Part shown: in pieces, positions 32,630 to 47,000 of the stretch | Numbering within the stretch: the stretch's first letter is position 1 | Layout: each line of letters starts with the position of its first letter | From: Pohlia nutans | Lineage: Eukaryota > Streptophyta > Bryopsida > Bryales > Mniaceae | Direction: 5' to 3' | DNA length: 64,000 nucleotides | NCBI GenBank assembly: GCA_022496805.1 | Contig: CM040091.1 | Span: 10,282,336 to 10,346,335 of the forward strand | Made by a program: the position numbers and the translations under genes | Notes under the pieces: generated by a model | Seen by the model: the letters and a program-made list of their open reading frames with translations, nothing else | Databases searched by the model: none | What the model was told of the DNA's origin: nothing

Positions 32630-35600
32630 ATGTTTAATTCCAATGGCGAGGTTTATTGCAAGCTCTACAGCAGCATCCCCGATAGCGGTATCGTTGAGCT
32701 GGTTGGCTCATGTTCTGGTGCCAATCGAGGGTATGATGAGTTATTTTTACGCAGGGCACGTGCCCCGCCGGCGCAAAGCGCTGAGCCGAACAATGACGAT
32801 CGTTTCGATCGAAGATTACTTCCACAAAGTGCTGGTAACGTTAAATTAAAAGAGGCTGAGAAGGACCAGGATCAGGACTCGCGGAAAGTTCATTTTCGGA
32901 ATGGTGGCCGAAATATGTATGGTAAAGATGCGCGCGACCTAAATTCCGGCATCAAGAATGGAGTAGCTTTAGACGAGGATAGCTCGGGCAGCAGTGACTG
33001 TGGATATGCTAGTCCGTCAAGGTTCACCAAAATGCCTCCAGATTATCTTAGAACACATTCAGAGTTAAAAACGCCACCAGAGTTAAAAACGCCACCAGAT
33101 TTGAAGACGCCACCAGATGTGAAGACGCCACCGGAGTTAAAGACGCTACCGCAGTATCTGCCACCACCGGGTGTTGCCAGAAGGTCACCGGAGTTCGTCA
33201 AGAGTCATGGTGAACGTCAATCATATGGAAATCATAGTCAATCATATGGGAATCAGTTATTGACCTTAAGGGCAGCTTTGAGTGAGAAAGAGCTGCAGCT
33301 TGTTGAGCTTCGGGAGCAGCACCTCAACGTCCTCAATCGCACAGCAGATGCGCGGCAGAATTGGGAGGAGGCTCTTCAGGCAAAAGACCGAGTTATATTG
33401 CACCTTCATAGGAAAGTGCAACACCAGGAATCTCAACTGGACAGGTTCAATTTCTGCAACCTTGAATTTCAAATTGTCGTGCATGACAATGTACATATGT
33501 CCTGCTTGTTTGCCCCTCGACTCCCCTCCCTCAGAGTACCAGGCTCTTGAACCTGTTTGAGGTTGCGTGGATAGAAATTCATGCGAAGTATGTGGATATG
33601 TGATTCTCCTAAATGAAACCGAGTCTTGTGGTGACTTTTATTCTGAATCATAGATTCTGCAAATACGCTAGGGATTATTTCTCTTCCAACTTAGGGTACC
33701 GTTATTTTCTTCTTGGACCCTGCGCGCACCTGTTAACGCTGCTGTTGCTTTCATCTTCTCTATTTCTCTTTTCTCATTCGATGTGGATACGGTGTAATTA
33801 AACATCTTAGCGTATTGATACTAGAGCATATGATGCTGAAGCTTTGCATGTTCTTTAAGTAAGATGTATCACTTTAGAACCTGCAGCTTCTTGTTAATGC
33901 CAACACATAGCCTGCTGATCGATGTAGTTCATTCTTCTGATTGATTCTTGTACTCGTAAGAGCCATTCTGTTTTTCCTCTCTGTTTTCTTCTTTGACCAC
34001 GTTATCTGATTTTGAGCCGAGGGTGTTTGAACATGTGATTTGCAGGCAAGAGAGGGAGAACCAAGAGAATTTATATGCGCTCAGAAAAAAACAGGAGGAG
34101 GTAAGGAATATAAGAACTGTTTGAACCTAATCTTCAATTGACAATAGACACTTTTCTCAACCCCGGAAAATCAGATTTTGGGATTCCTAGGGCTTGTGCT
34201 GAATGTTACTTGACTAGAACCAGAATCCTCCCAAAAGTGACTTATTCACACGATCATGTTAGTAGTAGAGTTAGTAAACCAACTAAGAAATCGAAGTCTT
34301 CATGTCGTGAATTAGAAGAAGTAATCTTTTGGTTTTCGTTCTCCAGGTCTTAGCTCTTATACTATGTGCGGAAGTTGATTCTATGTTAGCATTTGTGACA
34401 TCGAATATAATACGGCAGGCACTTTATCAGGGTAAACTTGCCTGGTGAAATTCAACATCCTACTATGAGTATCTTGGATAGAATTTTATTAATTTTTGTT
34501 TCGTGTTTACTACCAGAATGCGGAAGTGGAGAAGATAGAGCTTAAAGTAGCTTTCTTGGAGACCAAGAATGCACAATTTGCGCAGGAATTGATGGAGCAG
34601 CAAAAGCTCATTACCAGGATGAAGCGCCATATAGATGAACAGGAGAAATTATGCGGCCATCAATGTCGAAAGGTCAGTTCCAATCGATCGGATTCAGTTC
34701 GGAACTCGTGATTGAGCGCATATGGTTGATGTAGAATGAACATTTATACCTGTATATATTTGACACCGCTTCCGCTAAAAGTGACGCGTAATGTGCACAC
34801 CGATTTTCCAATTTAAAAAACAAAATTGCAAATGTGCATGATAATTAGGTTGGTGATCCCCCAATGCCCTTCAATTCAATGCATAAACTTCTATAACTGC
34901 ATGGTAAGAGGGATGGCGATTGCTCACCCCATGAAACTCCCAGCCCAAATTCATAGGCATGATTTTGTGCCATATGTATTTTGCATGTGCATTTTAACCG
35001 AAGCGGTGTTATTTCCTATTTGGCCGGTGTTTATTCCACGTCCAATTAAAACTTAGTGTTCTGCACTGTACCACCGAAATCAACGATTTCATCACTAAAC
35101 TCATCATGGATTGAGAGAACTAGTGCGAACAAATGTTAGAACCTTAAGCTAGAAGTTTCTCAAGCTAGAATTTACCTATTTCCTCCAATTTCCCTCATCC
35201 ATTTTCTTGGACTATTAAAACATAGCTGTCAAGACTATTTACGCGCCCTATTTTTCCGCTCTTGCAGCTGGAAAGAGTGAATAGAAAGGTTCAAGATTTG
35301 AAAGCAGCTCTCCAGGAGAAGGATGAGGTAGGCCTACCTATTCCTGTAACAAATTGTGACCTTGTGGGCGCTACGGTCGGATATAAACTTATTTTTAATG
35401 TCAACATATTCAAGGATTTCTTTAAGTAGGCTGCTAAGTCTTTGTTCAATATAAGTTATCCTCTCTGGACCGATTGTTTGCATTAAATGCTTCTCCATTA
35501 TGCAAATATGCCTACTAACCTTCTTCCATCTGATAACCACCTTCTGCTCACAGGTGGCTGATACGCAGTCCAAATACGTCAGTGAGATGAAAACCTTACT

Positions 35601-38600
35601 ATGGAAGCGAGATTCCATCATTGCCCAATTGCAACTTACTGAGCAACAACTCCAGTCTGCTTTAGCACGGTATGATCACCAACCTTTGGGACGCTTTAGG
35701 CTTGTTGAGTATCTCTGGAAGTGTTCTCTCACTTTCACGATGTCCGTAACTCACAGAATTAACTCACTGAAGGTGCATCTATTCGCCGCCTTTAGTCATT
35801 GGATCACGTGTCCAGAGCACGGTTCTTCGTTATCTCAATCCTGGAAGAGTGTAGTTAAAAATCTCAAGTCGCAATTAATGGTGTAGTAAGCCTGAAACAA
35901 ATTTCTGGTGCTTTTGCAGAGAAAAGGCAGACCGCGAAGCACTATCAATGTCTCGAGAAAAGGTGCAAGAGGAAAAGGATCTTGTTGAAAAGGTGCCCTA
36001 AACTTCTCCCCCAGTTTCAAATAACCAAGGTATATGCTGGTCAAAGCTTCGTTTATTTTGGTCTTCTGATACGGAAGCTCTCTATTGCCTTCAGAGACTT
36101 ACTGAGATGCAGAACCAGCTTAAAGCTGTTGGGAATGAAGCTTCTCATAACGTTCATCTTGAAAAAGGGCATCATCAATCTGAAACGAGGGTATTACATT
36201 ACATAAGATTGTAGATTTTTATCAGAATGATGTACCAGTGCATATCTGAACTTAAAACAGTTAGTGTCTTTGTACGAGTTTAGTCTTTGGCAGTCAAAGT
36301 TGTTAACTGGTAATTTCTGATTGACCCGTTGAATCGCGAAATTTATGCGAGATGTTTGCTCCTGAGCTATCAGCTGGTATTTTATGAACTTCGAAGGAGA
36401 AATTGTGAACTGGGTAATTTTGAGCCATTTTTGTGCCATCCTTACAGAAATTGACGGAGCTTAAAGACGACTTCAGCAATGTTCAAGAAGGTGTCCTGAA
36501 AGTAATTCCAATCTCTTAGTTTACCATAATCAGTTGCATTGACACTTCATCAAATTTAAGACGGGAAAAAAAATTTGAAGTCTGGGTAGAACATTATGTG
36601 GTGGTGCTCAGAATTTAGAAGATTTCAGTGCCTGAATCTATGGACTCATCTCTTGAGAAGGAGCTCCACATAATCGTGATCACTGCAACGATCATTGTGC
36701 ATAATTTGCCTGAATTTTGATCATCATCTTTTAAACTTTGTAATTTCGCCAGTTATTTAATGTCGCAGTTCTTCAATTCTCATAGTGGCCGAGTGTCTCA
36801 CCGGTTGGATGCAACTTTTGGTTGTATATAAATTAGCAGGACATAGACGACAAAGAAGGTGTAATGCACAGGATGCAGAAACGTATCCGTGAATTGCAGA
36901 GGTCTTTAAAGAGCAAGGATATTGCGCTCAGTGAAAAGAACAATGAATATCAGAATGCTCTTCAGGATATTCAAAGGTGAAAACTGCCATACCTTTGTGG
37001 TTTTCTTGAGATAAGGATTCTAGGGTGATAACCTGGTCCTTCTTCCCTAGCCGTGTTCTTCACCTTATCACCGGAAAATTGTGCCCGAAGCTGTTATTTG
37101 AAGTTTATTCAATTGAACTGAAAAGGATTCTTATCCTACAGAGTAGAAGGTGCTTTACTTGATGGGGTTGAGTTTGGTCTGTCAGGCTGGCAGAGGACTA
37201 TGAGGCTCTGAAGCAAGAATACGAAGAAGTCAATAAGAGGAATTATGAACTTGAAACTACGGTTTCTCACTTTCAGGAATATTCGGATGGACAAATGTGA
37301 GATATTCCTTTCACTTTCGACCTTGCTCTTGGCTTCCCCAGTAAGGTTGGTTCATGACATAATTACGTAAAGGAAGCAACATTCTTGACGTGAATTTTTG
37401 ACTTAAGGTGATAACTTTGTTGGTAGGGATGCTTCAGTTTCTGAAGTTTGGACACCTCCGGTCGAAGTGTTGCCCTACGATTGTTCTCTGGGTGGATCGA
37501 CTGGTGAAGGTACTGCCTCAAATTCAACCTTCCAACGTTGATTATCTTTCCAAAGTCATGGTTCGATTTCCTCTCTGTAATCACACGACGTTTAGAGGTT
37601 TAGAACCTTCTCGATTGTTGCTTGTGGATTCTCTGAAGGCTTTTGAAACAAGTAAATCTGCATATCAGGAGTGCAGAGTGTTTTAAGTTTTTGCTATTCT
37701 ATATCACTGTGGACTCGATTAAAAAATATATTAATGGATTGAGGAACGAGAATGGTATTGCAGATCTTGGAGTTGACGATACCATGCTGGATAGCATGGA
37801 ATTCGAATCAGAGCAGTTGTCGAATGCAAGTGTTTACCATGCAAATTTTGAAAAGATTAAGGTTAGTCGTAAACAGTACATTGCAATGAAATCCAATGTT
37901 AACATATATGTACAAGTACCGATTGTCTTAGAAGTACTGAGAATTTGCATCAGGATTGAAGTCTCTATGCAAGCTATCAATTGGATACTATAGTTATTTA
38001 AGACTATAGTATGTGATGATTGTATGTAGACTAACGTAAAATATGCTTAATATTGGGCAAGTCAAAATGTTCTTCATTTTCTGAGGTTTCTAGTTTCCAA
38101 ACTGAGAACTTTCATTGATGCAGTGTGGCACTCCTTCCTTGTACCCGGGACTTATGCAGATTATCGATGTTGAGATGCCAGACATAGACCAACAGCAGCA
38201 GAAGCACGGACCAACTCCTTCTCAACCTCTTCATTCTTCTTTTCCGCCTCCACCTCCTCCGGTGACTCCTCTACCGCAATCTGCTGCCACATCTCCGCAG
38301 CGGCCTCCGCTTGGGGCACCACCACGATCATCACCTCCCCCTTCGGTCGGCCCTTCCGAAAAGAATTGTGAGACCCGCCTGTCATCAGAATTTGAAGCCA
38401 AGCATAGTTCCATTCAAGGTGCGTGTTTTTTAAGTGTTCTTATAATTAATTGGCCCTTCGGTTACTTAAGCTGATCACTTGAATGTGATTGCATTTATGT
38501 GGATTGACTACTTATTCTTTCAACAACATATACTTGGTCTTTTCGAAAAAATCTCGTGTTCTCAATATACTGTAACTAGGCAAGCAAATAGAACAGTTAA

Positions 38601-39552
38601 ACACTAGTCTAAAGGAGAGTGAGACAGACCGTATTGTGAAACACGCCGCTCGAATAAATAACGGTAATCAAGAAAGATTGGTAGTGGCTTCTATTTAAAC
38701 TTACTGGAGAATATTGCTTGAGATCATACATGGCGAAGGGTGGACAGATGAGATTATGAAGCGGGAGCAGTCCTGGAGGAAGACCGAGGAGCTTATGCGA
38801 GCAGCATTGACTCGACGCATGAAACTATTAGAGCTAGCCAGAGATGTCAAGACTGCTAAGGTACAGTCAGCACTTCATTTCAAAGACGAGAACAATCTTG
38901 CCTTAGCGCAACGTTCGAGTACGGAATTGAGCTTCAGGCACAGCGTTGAGATGACATACATAGAAACTGTACTGTAGTTAGCATTTCCCAAAAGAACCGA
39001 TTTCTACGTTGTCTTTTCTTCTAATGGTTTCTATGGTTACTCTTGCTGCAGCCTGATGGTGCAAGGTCCGCAGTGGCAGAATCGGATTTGCGAAATGGAC
39101 AGTTACGTAATCATCTTCAGGCGGAATCAAGCGTAAGAGGGAACGCTGATCACAAACCAAGAGTAAAGGATTCAAGGCAGCGGATGAACCGCTGTAGAAA
39201 ATCGACGGACCTGAACGATGATCATAGACTGAACCACCACATTCCGCACCGGAAAGTTCATGGCCAAAAGTACCATGGACCAGACTGTGCCAGGCGTCAA
39301 CGACAAACCCATGAGCAAGACATATATCAGGAAGAGTGTAGAATCAATCACACCATTGGTCAGTTTAAGAAAAGTGATACAGCCAACAACAGACGACAGC
39401 ATGAGCCGGATATGCTCCCTGACCGACGGAAAAATACCGTGAGGAACAACCACCTGGAGGACTGTACTGCTCGCTCCGAGCACTACGGTCACTATGAACC
39501 CAGTGGGCACCATGCACGAAGTGGTTACACGCGAAAAGGAAGGAGCTCGTAG
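32630..39552 (+). CDS. Long coiled-coil protein, function unknown
   Basis: I do not recognise a named family. Exons: 32630-33444, 34046-34100, 34517-34672, 35268-35327, 35554-35669, 35920-35992, 36095-36190, 36448-36501, 36840-36976, 37186-37296, 37427-37509, 37764-37861, 38124-38418, 38580-38663, 38739-38860, 39052-39552. They total 2856 nt (951 aa) with all phases closed; exon 15's acceptor (GCGAAG/GG) is weak. The N-terminal third is disordered and has five repeats of ELKTPP type (about residues 141-170). Residues about 210-570 are continuous heptad-rich coiled coil, starting LRAALSEKELQLVELREQHL. A polyproline segment (SSFPPPPPPVTPLP) and a short coiled coil (KQIEQLNTSLKESETD) follow, then a basic, histidine-rich tail. 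The architecture resembles cytoskeletal or basal-body scaffold proteins, but that is only an analogy. Confidence 0.8.
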
Positions 39553-40025
39553 CTGTTTAATTATTTCCAACCCTTCAAAGTGAAGTCAGTTTTTCAAAAG
39601 AATCAACACAATGAGTGCGATGACCTTTTCTTCGGGAACGGGACTCAGGATCTCATGTAACGATGTTAGCTTCGGCTTTCTCTGCCCGTTCTTGATGTGA
39701 TTTGTTCAGCGCTGCGCAATTTGCGTTAATGTTGCAGCAAGAATACAAGTACGGGAGCAAGAAACGTGGCATTTTGAAATATCGATTATCAAAGATTCAA
39801 ACGGGCTTCCAAGATATCATTAAATTGGCAGTGCTGGAAGATGTCGTCTTCTTACGATGTGACAGAAACGGTACTTCTGAATCCTGCGTCCTTCTAAATC
39901 ATGGTCGTCACTGACAAAGCACGTCGTTGTTTTTATTTTGTTCGGCTTGCAGATCTTCGGATCAGGTCTAGACTCATTAAGTCTTCGTGCAACAAGTCAT
40001 CTCTATGTTTCTCCATGCATGCAGG

Positions 40026-40088
40026 TCATTAGCCAGCAGACGCACGTTTCAATCTCAGGACCTTAAACAAGCAACTGCTCAATTACAG
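40026..40088 (+). other. Possible alternative 3' exon of the coiled-coil gene
   Basis: Between a good acceptor (CATGCAG) and a good donor (CAG/GTAACC) lies a 63-64 nt open segment encoding SLASRRTFQSQDLKQATAQL, which is helical and in the style of the upstream coiled coil. The nearby frame 39702-39914 (MLQQEYKYGSKKRGILKYRL region) might be another. No in-phase join was found for the main model, so an alternative isoform or a decayed exon is possible. Confidence 0.25.
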
Positions 40089-40099
40089 GTAACCTTTAA

Positions 40100-43022
40100 T
40101 ATCGGTTACGATGATTATTTACACCATTTTAGCAAAATATTAACATGACCAGAAGAAACCGATTAAACCTCGCTGGGAACGAAGATTATTTTCGCCCTTT
40201 TTTCCTTCAAACTGTCACACGTGCTTGCTCAGTGCTTGATAACTTTAATCTTTGCTACCTGGATCGAAATTATGATTTCAGGATCCTATCTAATAATTCA
40301 CACTGTTGGGTCACTGCATAATAGCCTTATTATGTTCCACTGACTAGCAGTAATGCTAGAACTGTGTTTCTCACGCAGGCAAGTTCTTAGCACCAAGTTT
40401 AATTTAATCTGCAAATATTCATTGAAATGTGGCAACATGCGAATCGTGACATGCGTCACGGGGAGTTTGATAAATTTCTACACAAGTACGTCGACGTACT
40501 GATTATCTGGTCTGGCAGTGGCATGACATGAATTGAAGGCGAGGTTCACGTCAGTGGTACTTCCATCTCCAAGTGAACTGACCACACGGCCGGACACGCC
40601 TTTTTAGTGGGATTTTACGAGTGAAGTCATTCAAATGGGAAACAGATACAATGACTGTGAGTCTCGCACTATCAAATAGTTCAAATGCATAAGCACATTC
40701 ATTTCATTGAGATTGTTTGAATTTTCCTGAAACTCAGTCGAAGGTAGGGAAGAGCTGGTTCTGCTGCAAATTTGAAGGAAACTAGTGAACGTAATCAGCT
40801 TTGTAGTGTCTTCAGGTTGAAGTTAAACCGTCGGTGGCCTGCCCCCTGCCATAGAGAATCTGAGGAATTTGAAGACGTCAGAAAGAATTACTGAAAACGC
40901 GGAATTCCAATGCAGAGTTACAGCATTCCAAGTATTTTCTTACTAATGGGGTGATTTTGAAAATTACTCTGATTTGGGTGACGCTCACGTATGATGTGTT
41001 CAGTTGAAGATTTCGTGTTCAATTTCACCCAATTGCAGGATGCTTATTCTAATTTGTTTAATTTTGAAATGGGTTTAAAGTGTATTCTGTAACATAGAAT
41101 CCTTGGAGGCCTTTCCTGGTGAAAACTTCCACGAACTTTGGTGTGGGTTCTTGAACAACTGGACTCTTGATTCTCCATTGAACCTGTGGTTATTCATGCT
41201 ATTCTGTTATTTCACGTTTACTGACAAGATGATTATTCAGTTAACTCCTAAATGCCGCCGCGACCAAAAAATGGCTTATGACTGAAGTCGAGTGGTCAAT
41301 TCTAACTGTTGCGTGGATGATTTCCATCCAATTATTTATGTGAAGGGCTTTGCTTGGTGATGCCACCCCTTCAAGTTAAATTCAAATCATTCAAGCTATT
41401 TTTAGATTTTACATGGGGTCCCAACTACAAAAAGAGTTGTAAAAACGGTTCACCGTGTAGTGTATTTTGAATTTTTTTGCTAGTTCTACTTAAACTAAAT
41501 TTAGGCCATGAAAATGAGTTCCTTTGCATGTGAGCTTCACTAACCAAATGAAGCTTGCCAAGTCTAGTTTCTACTTCACTTTGAATTTTTGGAAAATTTT
41601 GAAAATTGCGTATTTTATTGTAGATACAAGTTCCATAGGTATCACCAAGGTGTATCAAAATTTCTAAATTTAGATACACGGATGATTTTCATCAATTGAA
41701 CTTTTCTTCATTGTAATTTACACCTTAGGAAAAAAAAATTGAAATTTTCTAGTACGTTTCGTAATTGATATAGATTTTCTTTACAATCACTCCATGAAAC
41801 CATAGTAATTTCAAGTTTTCACCAAAATTTATGAAAAATTCATGATTTGTAAAAGACATGTGACTTCATCTACTAAAAATATAAATTTGAATTCTTTTAT
41901 TTTTTTTAGTAGCAAAATTGAGTGACAAATAAAACATGATTCCATGGTCATAGGCCCAACCTTTAGGGGTTAACAACAAAGCAAGATCCTTGGAAGATTT
42001 TAGAACAATTTAATACTAAAAAGATTTTGTATGTTGGTATATTCCATAGGGATGTTATAATGTTCTTTTGAGTCTCTTCTTCGGACAGGCTCTAATTTAT
42101 GACACTAATATAAAAGAATATTGAGTGAATATTTTTACTTTCAATGGCTAAATATGTAAAAGAAAATTTGTACTCTTGAACATAAAGGAAGTCCCAGTGT
42201 ACATTATTTTTTAAATGGTTAAATATGTAATCCACTTGACCTTCTTGAGTAGCTATAAAATATTAAACTCAATCTTTTGTAGTCTAGGCCTTACATCAAA
42301 ATCCTAATAAAATATGATTCTCGAATTTTTTATATTATGAAATGAGTTGTTTGCATGGAAGATTTAGCAATTTCTAAACCCAAAATTCTTCACAATAGTG
42401 TACAAAAATTGTATATTATTTAATGTCTGAAGGAATGTAAGCTTAAACCAAAGTCAAAAAATTCAAAGGGATTAGAGTTATTTGTAAAGGCATCCAGTCC
42501 TTTGTCCTGTATTTTTCATAGACCAGAGCTGGTACCAGAGCATTTTGACACCACTCCTCACGGTCCCACCCCACTACCCAATTCTTCTCCCTCCCTCCAA
42601 ATTTTTATGAATAAAAATTTCAATCTATCCAGTGTTCTATTATAGGTCTATAGTGAGATCATGCCGATCTTCTCCTTTCCAAATTACAAGTCAAAAAGAA
42701 GGGTTTTGAGGTACTTTACAAATAACTCTATTGGAGCAACAAGATAAAAGAAAAAGTTTGAATTTGAATTTTATTATTATTATTTTTTAAAAAAAATTAA
42801 TTTAAAACTAAGTAGTTACCTAGGTGATTATAATAACTTTAAACAATTTTTCTTCTTATTTCTTCATGAGTGTTAAAATTCTACAATAACAAGTTACAAA
42901 ACATTATTCAAAATGAATTCTTTAATTTGCATTGAATTTAAAATAGTTTCAAATTTTCAAAAAACCATCGTAAACATAAGATGGAGTATGCGGTATGCAA
43001 ATATGATAAAATATTTTCCTAG
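40100..43022. other. Intergenic spacer, no gene supported
   Basis: Only short low-complexity frames. An element end, CTTTAGGGG/TTAA, lies at 41961-41973; its partner was not identified. Confidence 0.5.
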
Positions 43023-43373
43023 TAATAATTATCCGTAAAGTCACCTTGAATTTAAAGAATCTTTAAAGAATTATGTTTTATTATACTTTTATTTGTTCAC
43101 TCCAAATAATTAAAAGGTGTGGAAGATCTTGGTGGTTTATCATTATTAAATGAGTAATAGATGTGTAAGAGTTTGGTGGTCTTCAAAAGTTTTTTAGCAC
43201 CAAGAAAGGAGCTAAAAAACTTTTGACAACCACCAAGCTCTTACACATCTAATAATAATAAACCACCAAAATCTTCCATACCTTTTAACTATTTGGAGTG
43301 AACAAATAAGAGTATAATCAAGCAAAATTTGTGGTGTCTTCTTCAAACTTCGATGGACTTTACGGATAATTCT
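43023..43373. mobile_element. Large foldback (snap-back) element
   Basis: The first half (from TTATCCGTAAAGTC) is the near-complement of the second half (to GGACTTTACGGATAA). Arms are about 165 bp with a loop of about 20 bp around 43195-43210. The inner arms are almost perfect (TCTTACACATCTA, AAACCACCAA, TTTTTAGC). No coding potential. It may be a foldback MITE; transcribed, it would form a long hairpin. Confidence 0.85.
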
Positions 43374-44052
43374 AATGAAGAAGATTTGGAATCCTTTCCC
43401 TTCTTTCGGGTAGTACACACACAACCCAAGCTCCATCACTTAGCTTGACGGAGGAAACAAGAACTTCAGCAACTATCATAACAAGGGGATCATTCGCATA
43501 AAAAGGAATATCAAGGTGGTAGTAAGGGTTAGTCTGGTTAACTTACTTATTGCTGCAGCTTCATTATGGCAATTGGCCTTATGTGCCCAAAACATAAATA
43601 AATAAAGAAATTGAATGAAAAAACGCAGACCTTCACTCCATTCTGGAGGCCTGAAATCATTGGCTCCGGCATCCTTACAGGGTTATCTTTTCTCAAGAGA
43701 TACGGCAATTTATTATGATTGTCAAAAGATCTTACTGACCGTATGTAGGAGTCGGCAATATGCTCCCAGCTACTGTCGATACATGTGCTTACAAGCACAA
43801 ACTGGCATACATTAGCATTCATCGCAGTAAGTCATAGGACCTGAATTGCAAGTTAATGATGTCAAATAGCTGTTAATGCTAATAATTCAATGAAAATCCT
43901 CCGTCGTCTATAGCCAAGCCTGATTAAAAGCCTATCACAAGAGCATATGTCATTGAGAGTACAAAGGAAACAGGCCCAGCAGCTCTAGAAAGAAACTAAA
44001 AAATTGTAAGAGAAATAATGGTAGCATGAACTGCTACTTATTATAAGCTCGC
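43374..44052. other. 3' flank of the Kir-like gene
   Basis: No additional exon could be joined after the stop at 44053. It may contain the 3' UTR. Confidence 0.5.
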
Positions 44053-47000
44053 TCACACAGGACGCCACATGCTGAGCTTGGAGTGGTCTACAATACGCCT
44101 GTTCTTTTTGTTGATAAGCATCATGTCCTCAAATTCTGCGTCCCAAATGACATGATTATCACAAACACAGTAGTGTTGGATATGGAACACGGATTGCATC
44201 GATGACCTCTCAAGTCCAACCTGCACATATATAGCCACATAAATTATTACAACTTCGACCACATACGGTACGCCTAACCCCTAAATAACCAAGAAGTCCA
44301 AATTGGGCTCCATGTTCTTTTTTACAGTTTTGAGTAGGTCCTATTTGGACTTTCTCTTGTTCAAAATTTTATATTTTTGACCAACACAGGCAACGATCTT
44401 TACTAGTTCTGGTGATATAAAGTTCGGTCCCATCTGGATTATATTTTTCACTATATGATCAATTCAACTTGTCGTGTTAAAACTTTGAATCCGTGGTCCT
44501 GTATGGGTTAATTCACAACCAGAATCTAAGAGCTTTCTAGCCTTTTACTCACCAAGCAAATCAGGGAATCAGAAAGAGAGAAAGCAGCATAACATGGAGC
44601 TCAGAATATAAGCAGGGTAACTTAGTTCTTGAAAACTTACAACACTTAGTGAGAAAATGGAATCTTCCCGACGAAGCATTTCAGGTGTCCTTCTGTACAG
44701 TGGGCTGCTTTCATCTATTATGTGACGAACCAGCATCCCCTGATTTAAGTAAGCACTTTCAGACCTTACCTGGTCCCAGCCAATACCACATTCAAAACAA
44801 TTCAAATTCAGTTATTAGGATACAATGACACCTTTGACAACACATAAAAACCAAATGTTGCATCAGAATAATCCGAAGATGCACCAGGACCAAAAAAAAT
44901 TAATTAAAACAAGTTGAGAAACAGCGTAGTGGTGACAGTTCAGGGATTCATACCAGCTTCAAAGACTGAGTGGCACGGAAGAAAGACCCAGACCTTGTCA
45001 ACGTATTGTACTTATAAGTCAGGTCAATTTTCACATCCACGAGTTCACAGGGTTGAGGCCCAGCCAAAACATATCTTGCCATCAAAACCCTGCAATTCAT
45101 CAATTCAAGGCATTAAATCAACATTTGGCCTGAGCTCAAGAACATAGAAATTGAGTCCTGAACGTACGCTCTGTCAAAATAGAATAAAGAAACTTGTAGA
45201 CCGTGCAAGATGATGTTAAAACAATAAAGAGCTTTAGAAGAGTTGCAATCTTCACAATGTTTAGCCTCTTACTTGGTGGCAGAACTATCCACCCTTCGTC
45301 GGCGCTGAGCAAGAGATGGACAGATTAATGCAACAGTTGAGCACCGTACTGGTTGTGAAGGCTGCGACAACCTTGCAAATACTGCAACACAAAACAAATG
45401 ATTTTGATGCTCTGATTGCAATACAAAACATGCGGCCAGTAAGGCAGATAAAAGCAACTCATAAGCTACAACATAAGAAGCAATTCCAGTAGTACAGAGT
45501 AAATACCTGCACCACTAAGAAACACAAAGATGAGCTGAGCAAAGAGGGCGTTGACATTAGCAAGCACCAACGTGTAAGGAGAGAGCGGAGCTATCTCGGG
45601 CTGCAAGCCAGTAGAAAGAGAGAGGCTAAACATGAAGATTTGAAACAATGTTGTCCACGATAAGCTAAGGCCCCCTGAAGTAACATCCCCTGATAAATAA
45701 AAAATACACAAAATATTAGTACAGGATTTCACAAGAAAGACCTCAAAATGCATGTACTACAATCAGTACATACTTTAAGAAAGCTAGTGATGCAAAATTA
45801 ATAATGCTGAAAGCAAGAAACTCACCAGAAGCTGCATCGAAGAAATTTCGAGCTGTATCATCGAAGGCCAGCCCTTTCACATCAGGCAGGTATAGAAACG
45901 TGAACACAACACTTAACAGCACGGGTGCTGCAAACATTGCACAAGAAAATTCGGGCAAGGGCTTCTTAAGCATGTAGATATAGAAGTCGTAGATCACAGT
46001 AAATATTCCTACATCCTCCTGCAATATCTGAAAATTATTTAAGCCCTGCGTGCCTCGAAACTCAGGTGCGTCAGATGTTTTGAAAGTCTCAAATTCGTCA
46101 TCACTATCAGTATCATCTTCATCGCTTATTAGAAAGTCTATAACTTCAGCTGCCTTCGATGATACTATTGTTGCAGTGGCTTGAACGGATTCTGTCACTT
46201 GAGCAGCGGTGGAGCTCACAGACTCCGACACATCTGAAACAGTTGCCGATACAGATTCAGATACTTGAGCAGCTGTGCTAGTCACCGACTCCATAACCTG
46301 GCTGGACACCTCAGAGACCTGCTCAGAAACCTTGGTTGAAACCTGGTCCACTTGAGACGATACCTGATGAATTGCACGAAAGACATATTAGGCTGAGTGT
46401 GAATAAGCACTATGCATCAAATGACATAGATCCATCCGTCCACAGGTACGTTGAACAACTCATGAATGTTCAACCTCCACATACTTATGTTGCTAGAGCA
46501 ATGTTACGAGAGGAGTACTACAGCATGAACTGACCCTCCTAACCATGTAGATCCCCACAGACTAGTGCACTGATATTGATAGTATAAAGTGCACCTAGCA
46601 CAACATACTAGATGCAACGACCCATATTCGTGAGTCAATGGTGCACGCAATGGTGCACACCTGCTGTTGAAGTCGGAGTATGGAGTTGTTATGATCTATC
46701 ATCGAATCATGTATTCCATCAGTAAATTGGTCGACAATATTTTGCCCTAAATCCATGGCCTGCCCTGCAGCCCTTGACATCGTCCCAGAGACTTGGGTTT
46801 GCAGCCCTGCTACCTTTTCAACTACTGCACTGACCTGCTCCACGACTTCATCTGGAAGAACCTCCACAACTGGATCCATAACTTGTTCTTTCAAAATTTG
46901 TGCCGTTTGTATAACAGCTTTTGCTGGTAACTCAGCAACCACAGTTGAAAGTTCAGCTACTACGGGTATCTCTTTGACCACCTCCGGGAGATCCTTGACA

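Noticed and set aside
46336..46533. 65-codon plus-strand frame inside the Kir-like gene
   Set aside because: Lies over an exon end and an intron of the minus-strand gene and shows no domain.
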